Notes under the pieces: model-generated | Seen by the model: the letters and a program-made list of their open reading frames with translations, nothing else | Told to the model about the DNA's origin: nothing | The model's database searches: none | Assembly: GCF_001443045.1 (NCBI RefSeq) | Contig: NZ_LKPJ01000004.1 | Coordinates: forward strand, 63,292-127,291 | Length of the DNA stretch: 64,000 nucleotides | DNA from: Burkholderia ambifaria | GTDB taxonomy: Bacteria; Pseudomonadota; Gammaproteobacteria; Burkholderiales; Burkholderiaceae | Direction: 5' to 3' | Part shown: one piece after another, positions 8,936 to 17,708 of the stretch | Numbering within the stretch: the first letter of the stretch is position 1 | Layout: each line of letters begins with the position of its first letter | Program-made: the position numbers and the translations under genes

Positions 8936-9816
8936 TTGAACGTCTGCATGGCCTGTCGGCCTTCGTTCGCGCGGTGGAGGCCGGCTCCTTTACCGGTGCT
9001 GCGAAGCTGCTCGGCACGACGCCATCGGCGATATCCAAGAGCGTCGCCAGGTTGGAGGCGCGCCTTGGCGCCAAACTGGTCCATCGATCAACGCGTACGT
9101 TCGAGTTGACCGAAGAGGGGCGGGCATATTACGGACGAATCGCGCTGCATCTACGCGGGCTGGAAGAGGCAACGGAAGTGCTGACGGCACCGTCTGCAGC
9201 AGCGGGGACGCTTCGAGTCAGCATGCCGAGCGATCTGGGCCGGACGCTGCTGCCGGCAATCACGTCAAAACTGATGCCACGCCATCCCAAGCTCAAGCTC
9301 GATGTCGGTCTCGGCGACCAGCATGTCGACCTCGTGCGGGACGGTTTCGATGTGGCGCTGCGAGTTGGGCATGTGGCTAACGGCAGCCTGTTCGCCAGGC
9401 CGCTGACTGAATTGCCGCTGGTTCTGGTGGCTTCCCCGGCTTACCTGGCTCGGTTCGGTATCCCGGTCACCGCGTCGGATCTTCCGCAGCACCGCCATGT
9501 GCGGTACATGCTGGCCAGGCAAGTGACGCCGATCATGTTTGCCGACGGCGATTACTTGCCGCGCGACGGTTCGTTCGATTCCGACAGCGGGGAGGCGATG
9601 AGAATCGCCGCTGTCCATGGCCTGGGCATTGCTCAGATGCTCAGGCTGGCCGTGCAGGCTGAACTCGACGCTGAACGGTTGCGTCTGGTATTGCCGGACA
9701 TTCCGTTGAGATCCATACCCGTGCAGGCCGTGCATGCATTTGGCCGACGTCCGCCGGTCAGAGCCCGAATTTTCCTTGACTTCGTTGCCGTGGAACTTGC
9801 TGCGCGTGCGCTTTAG
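8929..9816 (+). CDS. LysR-family transcriptional regulator
   Basis: A 295-aa LysR protein with helix-turn-helix GSFTGAAKLLGTTPSAISKSVARLE (about residues 18-42) and an effector domain ending in ARIFLDFVAVEL. The open frame continues upstream to 8839, but start 8929 begins at the conserved MTIERLHGLSAFVRAVE. No Shine-Dalgarno is visible at 8929, and the start lies in a perfect palindrome (8920-8935). It is divergent from the SDR gene at 8078-8827, its probable target. Confidence 0.9.
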   Translation: MTIERLHGLSAFVRAVEAGSFTGAAKLLGTTPSAISKSVARLEARLGAKLVHRSTRTFELTEEGRAYYGRIALHLRGLEEATEVLTAPSAAAGTLRVSMPSDLGRTLLPAITSKLMPRHPKLKLDVGLGDQHVDLVRDGFDVALRVGHVANGSLFARPLTELPLVLVASPAYLARFGIPVTASDLPQHRHVRYMLARQVTPIMFADGDYLPRDGSFDSDSGEAMRIAAVHGLGIAQMLRLAVQAELDAERLRLVLPDIPLRSIPVQAVHAFGRRPPVRARIFLDFVAVELAARAL

Positions 9817-10064
9817 CCGCTCAGTGAGTGGGTGGCATGGAAGCAAGGTTCGGACTGGTGTCCGGGCGACAACATAGTAAGCACCGTTGCAGTACTACCC
9901 GCACGCCATGCCGTGCCTTACGATCTGCTGCAAGAAATCCCTTGGTGCTTTCGTATTATCGATTCATTCCGTCATCGAGCGCGGTAGGTGAGCGTTCCGC
10001 GATGCTTTGGCTTGGTTGGCTCCATATATTGCGTTGCTTTTAAAGCGGGATCTCCGGATGTTAT

Positions 10065-10499
10065 ATGGCTACTCTATCAATCGATCCTTGGTCACAGACG
10101 ATCAATGCGCTGGCGGCATGTCAGGCCGATATTGCGGCACGAACGCATGTCCTTGCGGGTGGTGAGAAAATTCGCCCGAAGAGGGTTCAAGCCCGCTCCT
10201 CGCGCGGAGCATCGATACGCTTGATAGAACGTCCGACCTCGACGACGGTTACCGTCGCCTGGAGCGATCCGACTGTAGGTTGTTTCGGAAATCAAACGTG
10301 GCGATTGACACGGGCGCGTCACGCCGGAGTTTGTGCAATCAGTGGGCGACTGATCGGATGTGGAGAGGAGATATATCGGCCAATGTGTCGGCCTATTCCC
10401 GTGAACGCCAAGGCGATGATTTTGGCCGAGGTGGTTGCGAAATTCGGTTGGCGAGAGGGATGGAATTCATTGCCTGCACATTTGATGAACATGGGCTGA
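10065..10499 (+). CDS. DUF3331 domain protein
   Basis: A 144-aa protein of the DUF3331 family, which I associate with Burkholderia and close relatives. Recognisable blocks are TTVTVAWSDPTVG, GNQTWRLTRARHAGVCAISGR, and GEEIYRP followed by PVNAKAMILAEVV. Two cysteines (in GVCAISG and IGCGEE) and a compact beta-rich pattern suggest a small zinc- or nucleic-acid-binding fold, but no function is known. The ribosome site is weak (GGA 9 bases upstream). The next gene, the DedA-rhodanese fusion, starts 73 bases downstream on the same strand and may be co-transcribed. The 248 bases upstream back to the LysR stop show no gene. Confidence 0.75.
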   Translation: MATLSIDPWSQTINALAACQADIAARTHVLAGGEKIRPKRVQARSSRGASIRLIERPTSTTVTVAWSDPTVGCFGNQTWRLTRARHAGVCAISGRLIGCGEEIYRPMCRPIPVNAKAMILAEVVAKFGWREGWNSLPAHLMNMG

Positions 10500-10572
10500 T
10501 TCGGGCGTTCATCGAGGACGTGTGAAAAAAGTTGGGAAATTCGACCGGTCGAGCGAAGAGTTGATGAGGTGA

Positions 10573-11526
10573 ATGATGCTATCGCATGAATTGATATCCC
10601 GATATGGTGCCCTGATTGTTTTTTTGAATGTCCTGGGCTCTTCGCTCGGTTTGCCGTTGCCCGCCATTCCGACGCTGATTACTGTCGGCGCCAGCATTGC
10701 CATTGCGAGCAACGCAACCGCTTCGAATTTGTTGCATTTCTCGAGCATACTTGCAGCTGCCGTCCTGGCTGGTGTCGCGGGTGATCTTGTCTGGTTCCAG
10801 GGAGGCAAACGATATGGCGAGCGAACGCTTCGAACGATATGCAAGCTGTCGCTATCTCGCGATACTTGCGTGAGAAAGACGGAGCGGTTCTTTGGACGAT
10901 ACGGCGTGCGCGTCATGATCGTTGCACGATTCCTGCCCGGCTTGTCCCTCGTTGCCGTGCCGTTGTGCGGGGCCATGGCCGTCAGATTGCCTTCGTTCAT
11001 TTCGTACGATTGCGTCGGGGTATGTCTTTGGGCGTTCGTCGGGCTGCTTGCGGGTTCGCTGTTTTCAGCGCAGATCGACGTCATATTCATGTGGGCGGCC
11101 CGCCTTGGGTGGCAGGCGTTAATTGTCGGCGTGGCCGTTTTGGCGATTTATGTCCTGTATCGATACTGGCGGCGAAGGCTGCTCGAGAAAGCACTCGAAA
11201 CAGCGCGAATGAGCGCAGGCGAGTTGCATGCCTTGTTGGCAAGCAACCCGTATCCCGTGATATTCGATATCCGCTCTCCCGAGCGCCGAGTCATCGACCC
11301 GTTTGTCATCCCCGGTTCGATTTTTGCCGATGAACGAAAGGCGCATGAAATCGTCAGTGAATTCGGAACCCGTCGGACGATCGTCATCTATTGCTCGTGT
11401 CCGGCGGAAGTGTCGGCCGCCTGGATGGCCAAGCGATTGCGAATTGCGGGCGCGCAAATCGCGTTGCCGCTGGCGGGCGGTATCGATGCTTGGCGGACCG
11501 CGGGTTTTCATGTCGATCCGATTTAA
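10573..11526 (+). CDS. DedA-family membrane protein fused to rhodanese domain
   Basis: A 317-aa two-part protein. Residues 1-200 are a DedA/VTT membrane domain with four to five hydrophobic segments. Its conserved RYG-VRVMIVARFLPGLS block contains the arginine and proline needed for undecaprenyl-phosphate or phospholipid flipping in DedA proteins. After a basic stretch (RYWRRR), residues 210-317 form a rhodanese domain with loop YCSCPAE; Cys274 is at the active-site position and Cys276 is nearby. The fusion suggests sulfur-relay or redox chemistry tied to a membrane transporter. There are two possible starts (10573, 10576) behind GAGGTGA; the second has better spacing. Confidence 0.88.
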   Translation: MMLSHELISRYGALIVFLNVLGSSLGLPLPAIPTLITVGASIAIASNATASNLLHFSSILAAAVLAGVAGDLVWFQGGKRYGERTLRTICKLSLSRDTCVRKTERFFGRYGVRVMIVARFLPGLSLVAVPLCGAMAVRLPSFISYDCVGVCLWAFVGLLAGSLFSAQIDVIFMWAARLGWQALIVGVAVLAIYVLYRYWRRRLLEKALETARMSAGELHALLASNPYPVIFDIRSPERRVIDPFVIPGSIFADERKAHEIVSEFGTRRTIVIYCSCPAEVSAAWMAKRLRIAGAQIALPLAGGIDAWRTAGFHVDPI

Positions 11527-11743
11527 TGGATCAGCTACCGCTGTTTACGGAAACGCCGCATTCTGCGATCGATGCACGGTGAGGGCAGCGATCCGGTGAG
11601 GCGAGGGATCTGCATGCGGGCTTTCGGCACGTTATAGGTCCTTGTGTCGCACCGGATATATCTATGCTGACGCCCTAAAACATGCTCAATAAATGCGTGT
11701 TTATGAATCTTTCCTGGCGCCCCGTCTATTAAGGAGAACAGAA

Positions 11744-12592
11744 ATGCAAGAAACCGTCCTGATTTCCGGCGGCAACTCCGGCATGGGACTATCGACGGCG
11801 CTGCTATTGGCCCGGCGAGGATACCGCGTCTTCGCGGGAGCCCGGTCCAGGGAAGGGCTGGCAACGATCCGCAGCAAGGCGAAAGAACACGATCTCCCTA
11901 TTACCCCGATAACGCTCGACGTGCAGGATACCGCTTCCGTCGCTGCGGCTGTCGACGCTGTGCTGATTTCGGCCGGCCGCTTGGACATCGTGGTGAATAA
12001 CGCCGGTTATGGTCTGGTGGCGAGCATCGAGGATGGCACCGACGAGGAGTTCGTCCGTCAGTTCGACGTCAATGTCTTCGGCGTGCTCAGGCTCATTCGT
12101 GCGGCCGTTCCCGCGATGCGGCAGGCACGGCATGGCGTCGTGGTGAACGTCGGATCGTTTCTCGGAAACATGGGGCTGCCGCTGCTGGCGCACTACAGCG
12201 CGAGCAAGTACGCGGTCGAAGGAATCACCGAATCGCTTCGGTGCGAACTCTCGCCCTTCGGCATTCGAGTGCACACGGTGGCACCAGGATTGTTTCGGAC
12301 CGGCTTCGTGTCTCGCGGCCTGGCCGCCAACCCGCGCACGACCGCACCTGATTCCCCCTATGCCGTTGTGGCCAGCAAGCTGCTGCCGGTGATCGCCAGC
12401 CGCATCAACGAGGGCCCCGACCCGATCGCTGTGGCGGAAGCCGTTCTCCGCACCATCGAGCAGCCGGATGCGCCAGCTCGCATTCCTGTCGGCGAGGAGG
12501 CTCTTTACGCCGACGAGATGAAACGCAGCCTGGCGCCCGCAGCGTTCGAAGCCGCCGTACGCCGCCTCTATGGTCTGGAAGCTCCGGCGTGA
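11744..12592 (+). CDS. SDR-family oxidoreductase
   Basis: A 282-aa classical SDR with cofactor loop SGGNSGMG, NNAGYG, the active-site serine in NVGSFLG and YSASK. Its length and the ALRTPGM-like C-terminal region fit the group annotated as SDR oxidoreductases that act on ketones or retinol-like substrates. Start 11744 has AAGGAGAA 7 bases upstream. The gene is followed directly by a decayed metallo-beta-lactamase-fold gene (12660-13301), so an original two-gene operon may have lost its second member. Confidence 0.9.
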   Translation: MQETVLISGGNSGMGLSTALLLARRGYRVFAGARSREGLATIRSKAKEHDLPITPITLDVQDTASVAAAVDAVLISAGRLDIVVNNAGYGLVASIEDGTDEEFVRQFDVNVFGVLRLIRAAVPAMRQARHGVVVNVGSFLGNMGLPLLAHYSASKYAVEGITESLRCELSPFGIRVHTVAPGLFRTGFVSRGLAANPRTTAPDSPYAVVASKLLPVIASRINEGPDPIAVAEAVLRTIEQPDAPARIPVGEEALYADEMKRSLAPAAFEAAVRRLYGLEAPA

Positions 12593-12659
12593 CGGCGCCG
12601 GCTCTCGAGTGATTCGACGGGGTGGTTTCGATCTGCTCGAGATGAAACGGAGCGTTGTC

Positions 12660-13301
12660 GATTGGTGTATTTCACGCAACACGCGTACCGATCTCATCGG
12701 CGGCGCGGGTCTTCTAGGCGGTCACCCTGTCATCGCGGCGCAGGAAGAGACGAAACGACTGCTGCTTCACGACGCAGATCCGGCGCGGCCTCTCCCGACC
12801 GTCGTATTCAAGAAGACCTAACGAATGCAACTGGGCAGCCAGCGCCTGGAACTCGCCTACTACGGAGACAGCCACGAACCCGGCAACATCTTCATCTATG
12901 CGCCGGAGCAGAAGACGTTGATGGTCGTCGATCTTGTCTTCCCGGGATGGATGCCGTTCCGGCGCTTTGCCGTTGCGCATGACGTGCCAGCCTGGATGGC
13001 GCGGGTGGAGATGATCGCGAAGCTGCCCTTCGACAAGCTGGTAGCAGGCCACGTCGCGCGATTGGGGACGCGTGCCGACGTGCTGACCCGGATCGGGTTC
13101 GATAACGACGTGAAGCGTGCGGCAACGGCAGCGCTGAAGACGATTCCTTTCGTGGACGGAATTCATCCGGCCGATGCAGAGAACCCGTGCGCGCTCACAG
13201 ACGCCTATACGGCGCGTGCGGCCGGATATTGCGTCAATGCGTTGACGCCAAAATGGAGCACCCGGTTGGGCGGGTTCGACACTTTCGTCTGGGACCGGTG
13301 A
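12660..13301 (+). pseudogene. Decayed metallo-beta-lactamase-fold hydrolase
   Basis: Codons after about 12690 in frame 3 read DLIGGAGLLGGHPVIAA and then PTVVFKKT, followed by an in-frame TAA at 12819-12821. The same frame continues as MQLGSQRLELAYYG through GDSHEPGNIFIYAPEQ, VDLVFPGW and LVAGHVARLG to a stop at 13299-13301. The two halves together match a metallo-beta-lactamase-fold protein interrupted by a nonsense codon. The HxHxDH motif that should precede IGGAG is corrupted: the codons there read as if bases were gained or lost. The N-terminal third is absent. The C-terminal half alone keeps zinc ligands (H in SHEPG, D in VDLV, H in AGHV) and could be expressed from 12825, but it lacks the first ligand set. 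Confidence 0.75.
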
Positions 13302-13507
13302 TACGCGATGGAGCAGAGCCTTCGCTTGGACTGAAGTGCGGTATTGCGCAACTTGAGAGAAATCCGTCGGGAGAGGCGAGCGTCGAGGCAAGCGACTGGC
13401 AACCCGGATACCGGCTCGATGCGCGGAGCGGACGGCTACACGGAGACGATGTTTACGCTGGCGAGGCTGGACGACTTCGTGCCGGCGCGCGCCGGACCAG
13501 ATGCGGC

Positions 13508-13529
13508 AGGCGCATCCGCGGATGCGCCT
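13508..13529 (-). terminator. Terminator-like perfect hairpin after the OYE gene
   Basis: Two 11-base arms, AGGCGCATCCG and CGGATGCGCCT, form a perfect palindrome 20 bases beyond the stop of the Old Yellow Enzyme gene on the minus strand. It lacks a strong T-tract, so it may be a weak intrinsic terminator or an mRNA 3'-end stabiliser. Confidence 0.45.
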
Positions 13530-13549
13530 TCGAGTTGTTCGGCCGGTAT

Positions 13550-14671
13550 TCAGGCAGCGAATGGCGGGTAATCGACATATCCGTTCAGGCCGCCACCGTA
13601 GTAGGTCGAACGATCGGCCGTAGCGAGCGGCAGTCCGGTTTTCAGTCGGTGCACGAGATCCGGATTGGAGATGAACGGCTGCCCGAATGCGGCGAGATCG
13701 ATCAGGCCATCGCTTATGAACGAGCGCGCACGTTCGGCCGTCATGCCTCCGGCGAGGATGATCGCAGTCTGGTTCGCCTCGTTCCTGATACGGGAAAGCA
13801 ACTCGATGGTACGGGCTTCCGAGGCCGTGGCGTCTTGGGGCGCCACCGAGACGTTCGTCTGGTCCATGACATGGATATACGCTATGCGGCGCATGCCGAG
13901 TTCAGCGGCAAGCGATCCGTAGGTATCGAGAATGCCCGGGTAGTGTGGCATATCGAACAGCAGCCCATACGGTGAGATCCGGATCCCGATCCTCCCGGAG
14001 CCTATACGTGCGGCAATGCCGTCAACGACTTCCAGCGCGAAGCGCAACTGATTTCCAGGCGTCGCCGAATAGCGGTCGGTGCGATCGTTGACCAGGGGAT
14101 TGAGAAACTGCTCGAAGAGGTAGCCGTTGGCAGCGTGGATTTCCACGCCGTCGAATCCGGCGTCGACGGCATTGGCCGCGGCGGTAACGAAATCCTCGAC
14201 CACACGCCCGACTTCCCTCGTCGACAAGGCGGACGGCGTCGACGCCGAAACGAACCCAGGCCGCCCTTGGTCGTCGTAGGCAAAGACGATCGAGTCTTTT
14301 GCGAGTCGCGACGTGGCGCTGCGTGGTGCCTTGCCGTCAGGCTGAAGGCTCGTGTGCGATACACGGCCCACGTGCCACAGTTGCGCGAAAATCTTGCCGC
14401 CGACGGCGTGAACCGAATCCGTGGTGAGCCGCCACCCGGCCGTCTGCTCGTCCGAGTAGATGCTCGGATTGAACAGATAGCCCTGGCCCTCGCGTGAGAT
14501 GGGGCTTCCTTCGGTCACGATCAGTCCGGCGGTCGCGCGCTGCGCGTAATAGAGCGCGGTGCGTTCGTCGGCAATATTGTTTGCAGCGCGGGATCGGGTC
14601 ATCGGAGCCATGACGATGCGATTCGCGAGTGGAATTCCGTTGAGATCGAACGGCTTGAAAAGTTGAGTCAT
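13550..14671 (-). CDS. Old Yellow Enzyme-family alkene reductase
   Basis: A 373-aa FMN-dependent oxidoreductase of the OYE family. FMN- and substrate-site motifs are MAPMTRSRA near the N-terminus, QLWHVGR, HAANGYLFEQFLNP (with the active-site His/Asn and Tyr), RISPYG and the C-terminal GQPFISNPDLVHRL. Such enzymes reduce activated C=C bonds of enals, enones or nitro-compounds with NAD(P)H. Start 14671 has GAGG 10-13 bases upstream; seven extra upstream in-frame codons are not needed. The peroxiredoxin-glutaredoxin gene ends 22 bases upstream on the same strand, giving an operon for peroxide and electrophile defence. Confidence 0.93.
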   Translation of the reverse strand: MTQLFKPFDLNGIPLANRIVMAPMTRSRAANNIADERTALYYAQRATAGLIVTEGSPISREGQGYLFNPSIYSDEQTAGWRLTTDSVHAVGGKIFAQLWHVGRVSHTSLQPDGKAPRSATSRLAKDSIVFAYDDQGRPGFVSASTPSALSTREVGRVVEDFVTAAANAVDAGFDGVEIHAANGYLFEQFLNPLVNDRTDRYSATPGNQLRFALEVVDGIAARIGSGRIGIRISPYGLLFDMPHYPGILDTYGSLAAELGMRRIAYIHVMDQTNVSVAPQDATASEARTIELLSRIRNEANQTAIILAGGMTAERARSFISDGLIDLAAFGQPFISNPDLVHRLKTGLPLATADRSTYYGGGLNGYVDYPPFAA

Positions 14672-14693
14672 GTTGGTTTCCTCGTGTGGCAAC

Positions 14694-15425
14694 CTATTGC
14701 TGAAGGTACAGTCCCAGTGCTTCGGCGCCGCCGATGTGCCGGCCGTTGATGAACACCTGCGGCGCGGTCATGCTGCCGGATACGGCGCCCAATACCTTGG
14801 CGCGGATGTTGTGGTCGAGCGGTACCTCGACATATTCCATGTCATGGTCGAACAGCAACTGCCTGACCCTCGCGCAGTAAGGGCAGCCGACCTTGGAGAA
14901 CACGACGATCCGGTCGGGACGCAGCGCATCCGGTGCAACATGGTCGAGCAGCGTGTCGGCGTCGGACACCTTGAACGGATCGCCCGGCTCATCGGGCTCG
15001 ACGAACATCTTGTCCACGATGCCGTTCCTGACCAGCATCGAATAGCGGCGGCTTCGTTTGCCGAAGCCCAAACCCGTCTTGTCGACAAGCATGCCCATGC
15101 CGTCAGTGAACTCGCCGTTGCCATCCGGAATCATCACGATATTCCGGCATTCCTGGTTCCTGGCCCATTCGTTCATCACAAAGGTGTCGTTGACGGCCAC
15201 GCAAAGGATGGCGTCCACGCCGGCGGCATGGAACGCAGGTGCCAGTTCATTGAAGCGCGGCAGGTGGGTCGACGAGCACGTCGGGGTGAAGGCGCCCGGC
15301 ACCGAGAATACGGCGATCGTCCTGGCATCGAACAGCTCCGCGGTGCTGACGTTCCTCCATGCGTTGTTTTCGCATAGGCGGAACGTCACGTTGGGCACGC
15401 GTTGACCTTCACGGGATTGCGGCAT
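14694..15425 (-). CDS. Hybrid peroxiredoxin-glutaredoxin
   Basis: A 243-aa fusion. Residues 1-165 are a Prx5-type peroxiredoxin with peroxidatic cysteine at position 50 in FTPTCSSTHLP. Residues 172-243 are a glutaredoxin with the dithiol motif CPYC at 181-184 and the GSH-site segment TAPQVFINGRHIGG. Such hybrids reduce peroxides using glutathione directly, without separate glutaredoxin. Start 15425 has GAGGAG 7 bases upstream; the longer open frame to 15617 adds a non-conserved arm. It is the first gene of a two-gene unit with the OYE reductase. An OxyR-type regulator would be expected elsewhere; none is adjacent. Confidence 0.94.
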   Translation of the reverse strand: MPQSREGQRVPNVTFRLCENNAWRNVSTAELFDARTIAVFSVPGAFTPTCSSTHLPRFNELAPAFHAAGVDAILCVAVNDTFVMNEWARNQECRNIVMIPDGNGEFTDGMGMLVDKTGLGFGKRSRRYSMLVRNGIVDKMFVEPDEPGDPFKVSDADTLLDHVAPDALRPDRIVVFSKVGCPYCARVRQLLFDHDMEYVEVPLDHNIRAKVLGAVSGSMTAPQVFINGRHIGGAEALGLYLQQ

Positions 15426-15949
15426 GTTGAGCTCCTCATCGGCAGTCGGTGATCCGGGCGGGAGAACGGCATGTGTGAAACGGACAATGTCCGCACCCGG
15501 TTGATCGTTGCTGATGATCAGTATGGAGTGCGATCGCTGTATGGTCGACGGGGTCGCGCGGCAATACAGCCGTGCGTGAAATGCACCAACGACGCGACGT
15601 AGCGATGCCACGCTCACGAGGCTTCGGCCCTCCTTGCTGCAATCTCGCGTGCGTATCGGAACGAACGACGTCGATCTTCAAACCCGGATTCACTCAAGCG
15701 ATGAATCCGGAGTCCGTCGAATGTGCGAATTCGTCCCGATGTGCACGATATGCGAAATGCGGAGCGTCTCTGTATTTCCGCACGTTGTCGATTGTTGTCG
15801 CCCAGGCAATATGGTGAGTTCGCCCGCGGTGCTACCGAGGTTCGAAGCTCGGGCCTAGAATTCGCGTCGACGATCGTCACATACGCGCCATGCCGTATGT
15901 CGATCCGATCGTACGAAGCATCTCACTGAATCTCTCCAAGGAGTGCCCC
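15426..15949. other. Divergent intergenic region without recognisable gene
   Basis: These 524 bases separate the Prx-Grx gene (minus) from the PEBP gene (plus). Short open frames on both strands have no recognisable content. It should contain two divergent promoters; no palindrome strong enough to call was seen by eye. Confidence 0.4.
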
Positions 15950-16525
15950 ATGCGATTCGATATGGTTACGCGAGCGAGTATCTGCTCCGCGATACTTCTC
16001 GCAGTCATGCCGACAGTGGCGTTTGCCGAGCCGTTTGCCGTGAAGGTTGACGATCTCGACCAGGGCGGTCGGTTCGTGAATGCGCAGGTGTACAACGGAT
16101 TCGGTTGTCAGGGCGACAACGTCTCGCCCCGCGTCTCGTGGTCGCACATCCCGCCCGGAACGAAAAGCATCGTCGTGACCATCTACGATCCCGACGCGCC
16201 GACGGGCGGACTCGGATGGACGCACTGGGATGTCGTCAATATCCCGCCTTCGGAAACGGCGATTCGGAAGGGGGCATCGGGAGACGCACGACTGATGCCG
16301 GCCGGCGCGCTCGAGACGTTGACGGATTTTGGCGAGTCCAGGTACGGTGGGCCATGCCCGCCGCAAGGCGAATCACATCGATATGTCGTCACGGTATCCG
16401 CGCTGTCGGTCCCGAGCGTCGATGTGAAGCCGACGTCGAGTCCGGCGGTCGTCGCATATCAGATGCATGGAAACATCATTGCCCAGGCACGATATGTCGC
16501 GACGTACCATCGACAGTCGAATTGA
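15950..16525 (+). CDS. Secreted YbhB/YbcL (PEBP/Raf kinase inhibitor-like) protein
   Basis: A 191-aa protein with a cleavable signal peptide (about residues 1-26, ending AFA before EPF), then a phosphatidylethanolamine-binding-protein fold. Typical segments are GDNVSPRVSWSHIPPGTKS, YDPDAPTGGLGWTHWDVVNIP and YGGPCPPQGESHRYVVTV. The DPDAP and GxCPP motifs line the anion-binding pocket. The bacterial family has no settled function; the plant and animal members bind phospholipid headgroups. Start 15950 has AAGGAG 8 bases upstream; an upstream in-frame ATG (15890) would spoil the signal peptide. Confidence 0.93.
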   Translation: MRFDMVTRASICSAILLAVMPTVAFAEPFAVKVDDLDQGGRFVNAQVYNGFGCQGDNVSPRVSWSHIPPGTKSIVVTIYDPDAPTGGLGWTHWDVVNIPPSETAIRKGASGDARLMPAGALETLTDFGESRYGGPCPPQGESHRYVVTVSALSVPSVDVKPTSSPAVVAYQMHGNIIAQARYVATYHRQSN

Positions 16526-16777
16526 TGGCTGAATGCCGGTCGAGCGTATGTTTGGTCGGCATCACGACGTGCGTGGCCGTGCAGTGTCGCGGCCGGGAAC
16601 GCTGCCGCGCAACGCTTCATGGTCGATACGCAAGATGGCGCCCTGAAGGGGCGCGCACGGATGACGCGTTGCTCGCGCATCGACTGTGTCCAGGTCGCAC
16701 GGTGCGGTCAATTGACGGGATCGATGCACGCGGCCAGAGGTTCCTCGATGCCCGATCGTCGCGACCGGCACGGGGTT

Positions 16778-17392
16778 TCAAAAGCGATAGCGCACGTAGC
16801 CCGAGTAAAAATTGCTCCCCGGGTTCGGTTCCTTGATGCCGGCATTGGAGATATGCTGGAAGCGGAATCCAATTTCCGTGGCGGCGTTTTTACCAAGGCC
16901 GACACCCACCCCCACCATATCCGAGAACTGGAACGCACTGCCCATGCGGTGCTGGTCGGAAGTGCCTGCATGGCTCAAGATGCGCACGCCAACCGAACCC
17001 TCGACGAACGGCACGACATGACCGCCGTGCTTTTCGAGGCGGAGTATCGGCGAGAGTCCGAGTTCCGTCAGGTCGCGTTTGTTCGTTTCGCCGCGTGTAT
17101 TCCAGCCGGCTATATTCGCTTCTGCCTGGAGCCTGAACAACCAGCCCTCCGGATTGCCATACTGAATGGGGGTGTTGAAGTTGATGCCAAGCTCGTATTT
17201 ATTGATGTCGTGACTCGTATCTCGACCATACCCGAGATGCACGGCCGGATGATGCCAGCCGACGAGCTCTGCTGCAGCGACGTTCGAATTGGCGATACTC
17301 AGCAATGCGGCCGCGGCGACAGGACGCATGAGCGCGTTGATCGAAAAATGGCGTGCCTTGATCGGTTCGCAAGGCGATTCATGTGATGTCAT
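16778..17392 (-). CDS. pagL: PagL-type lipid A 3-O-deacylase
   Basis: A 204-aa outer-membrane beta-barrel precursor. A hydrophobic signal sequence (about residues 22-41) is followed by an eight-strand pattern and a C-terminal phenylalanine (RYRF). The catalytic block FQHISNAG at 179-185 contains the His180/Ser182 pair, and the following IKEPNPG matches the PagL family strongly. PagL removes the 3-linked acyl chain of lipid A at the cell surface. The start is ambiguous between 17392 and 17329; neither has a good ribosome site, and the shorter version gives a more standard signal peptide. It is convergent with the PEBP gene, with 252 empty bases between. Confidence 0.88.
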   Translation of the reverse strand: MTSHESPCEPIKARHFSINALMRPVAAAALLSIANSNVAAAELVGWHHPAVHLGYGRDTSHDINKYELGINFNTPIQYGNPEGWLFRLQAEANIAGWNTRGETNKRDLTELGLSPILRLEKHGGHVVPFVEGSVGVRILSHAGTSDQHRMGSAFQFSDMVGVGVGLGKNAATEIGFRFQHISNAGIKEPNPGSNFYSGYVRYRF

Positions 17393-17534
17393 GTGCGAAA
17401 TATGGGCTATCTGTTCGACCGTCGACTTGCCGGAGAATATATGCGGTAAATCGTATGGAAATCGCCGAAATTCCAGAAGCTCGCCACGTGGAAATTGCGT
17501 GTTGCCCGGCGCACGACAATCGACGGTCATTCGG

Positions 17535-17708
17535 TTATTTGTGCCGCTTCCGTTGTGCTGTCTGCATCTTTGCCTGCAGTAATGTTTCGAGCTCCTTGAG
17601 GTACATCATCACGGCACGGAGATAGGTATTTTCCTTGGGCAATTCTTCGCTCGCACGTTTGGCCGGCGTGCGAGAGTCGCTGGATTTCGATGGGGGGGAT
17701 GTAACCAT
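17535..17708 (-). pseudogene. Possible IS3-family OrfA C-terminal remnant (57 codons)
   Basis: A short frame starting at ATG 17708 and ending at 17535-17537. The protein has a basic N-terminus and then ELPKENTYLRAVMMYLKELE followed by a lysine/arginine-rich tail. That pattern resembles the coiled-coil end of IS3/IS150-group transposase OrfA proteins (xLRAENAYLKKLxALVQAR...KKR). The helix-turn-helix part is missing and no OrfB is present, so I read it as a leftover of an insertion sequence. A genuine small coiled-coil protein is the alternative. The start lacks a clear ribosome site. Confidence 0.4.

Noticed and set aside
12662..12982. 106-codon frame with HAYRSHRRRG over the decayed metallo-beta-lactamase-fold gene.
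   Set aside because: Out of frame with the family motifs; it arises from the degraded HxHxDH region.
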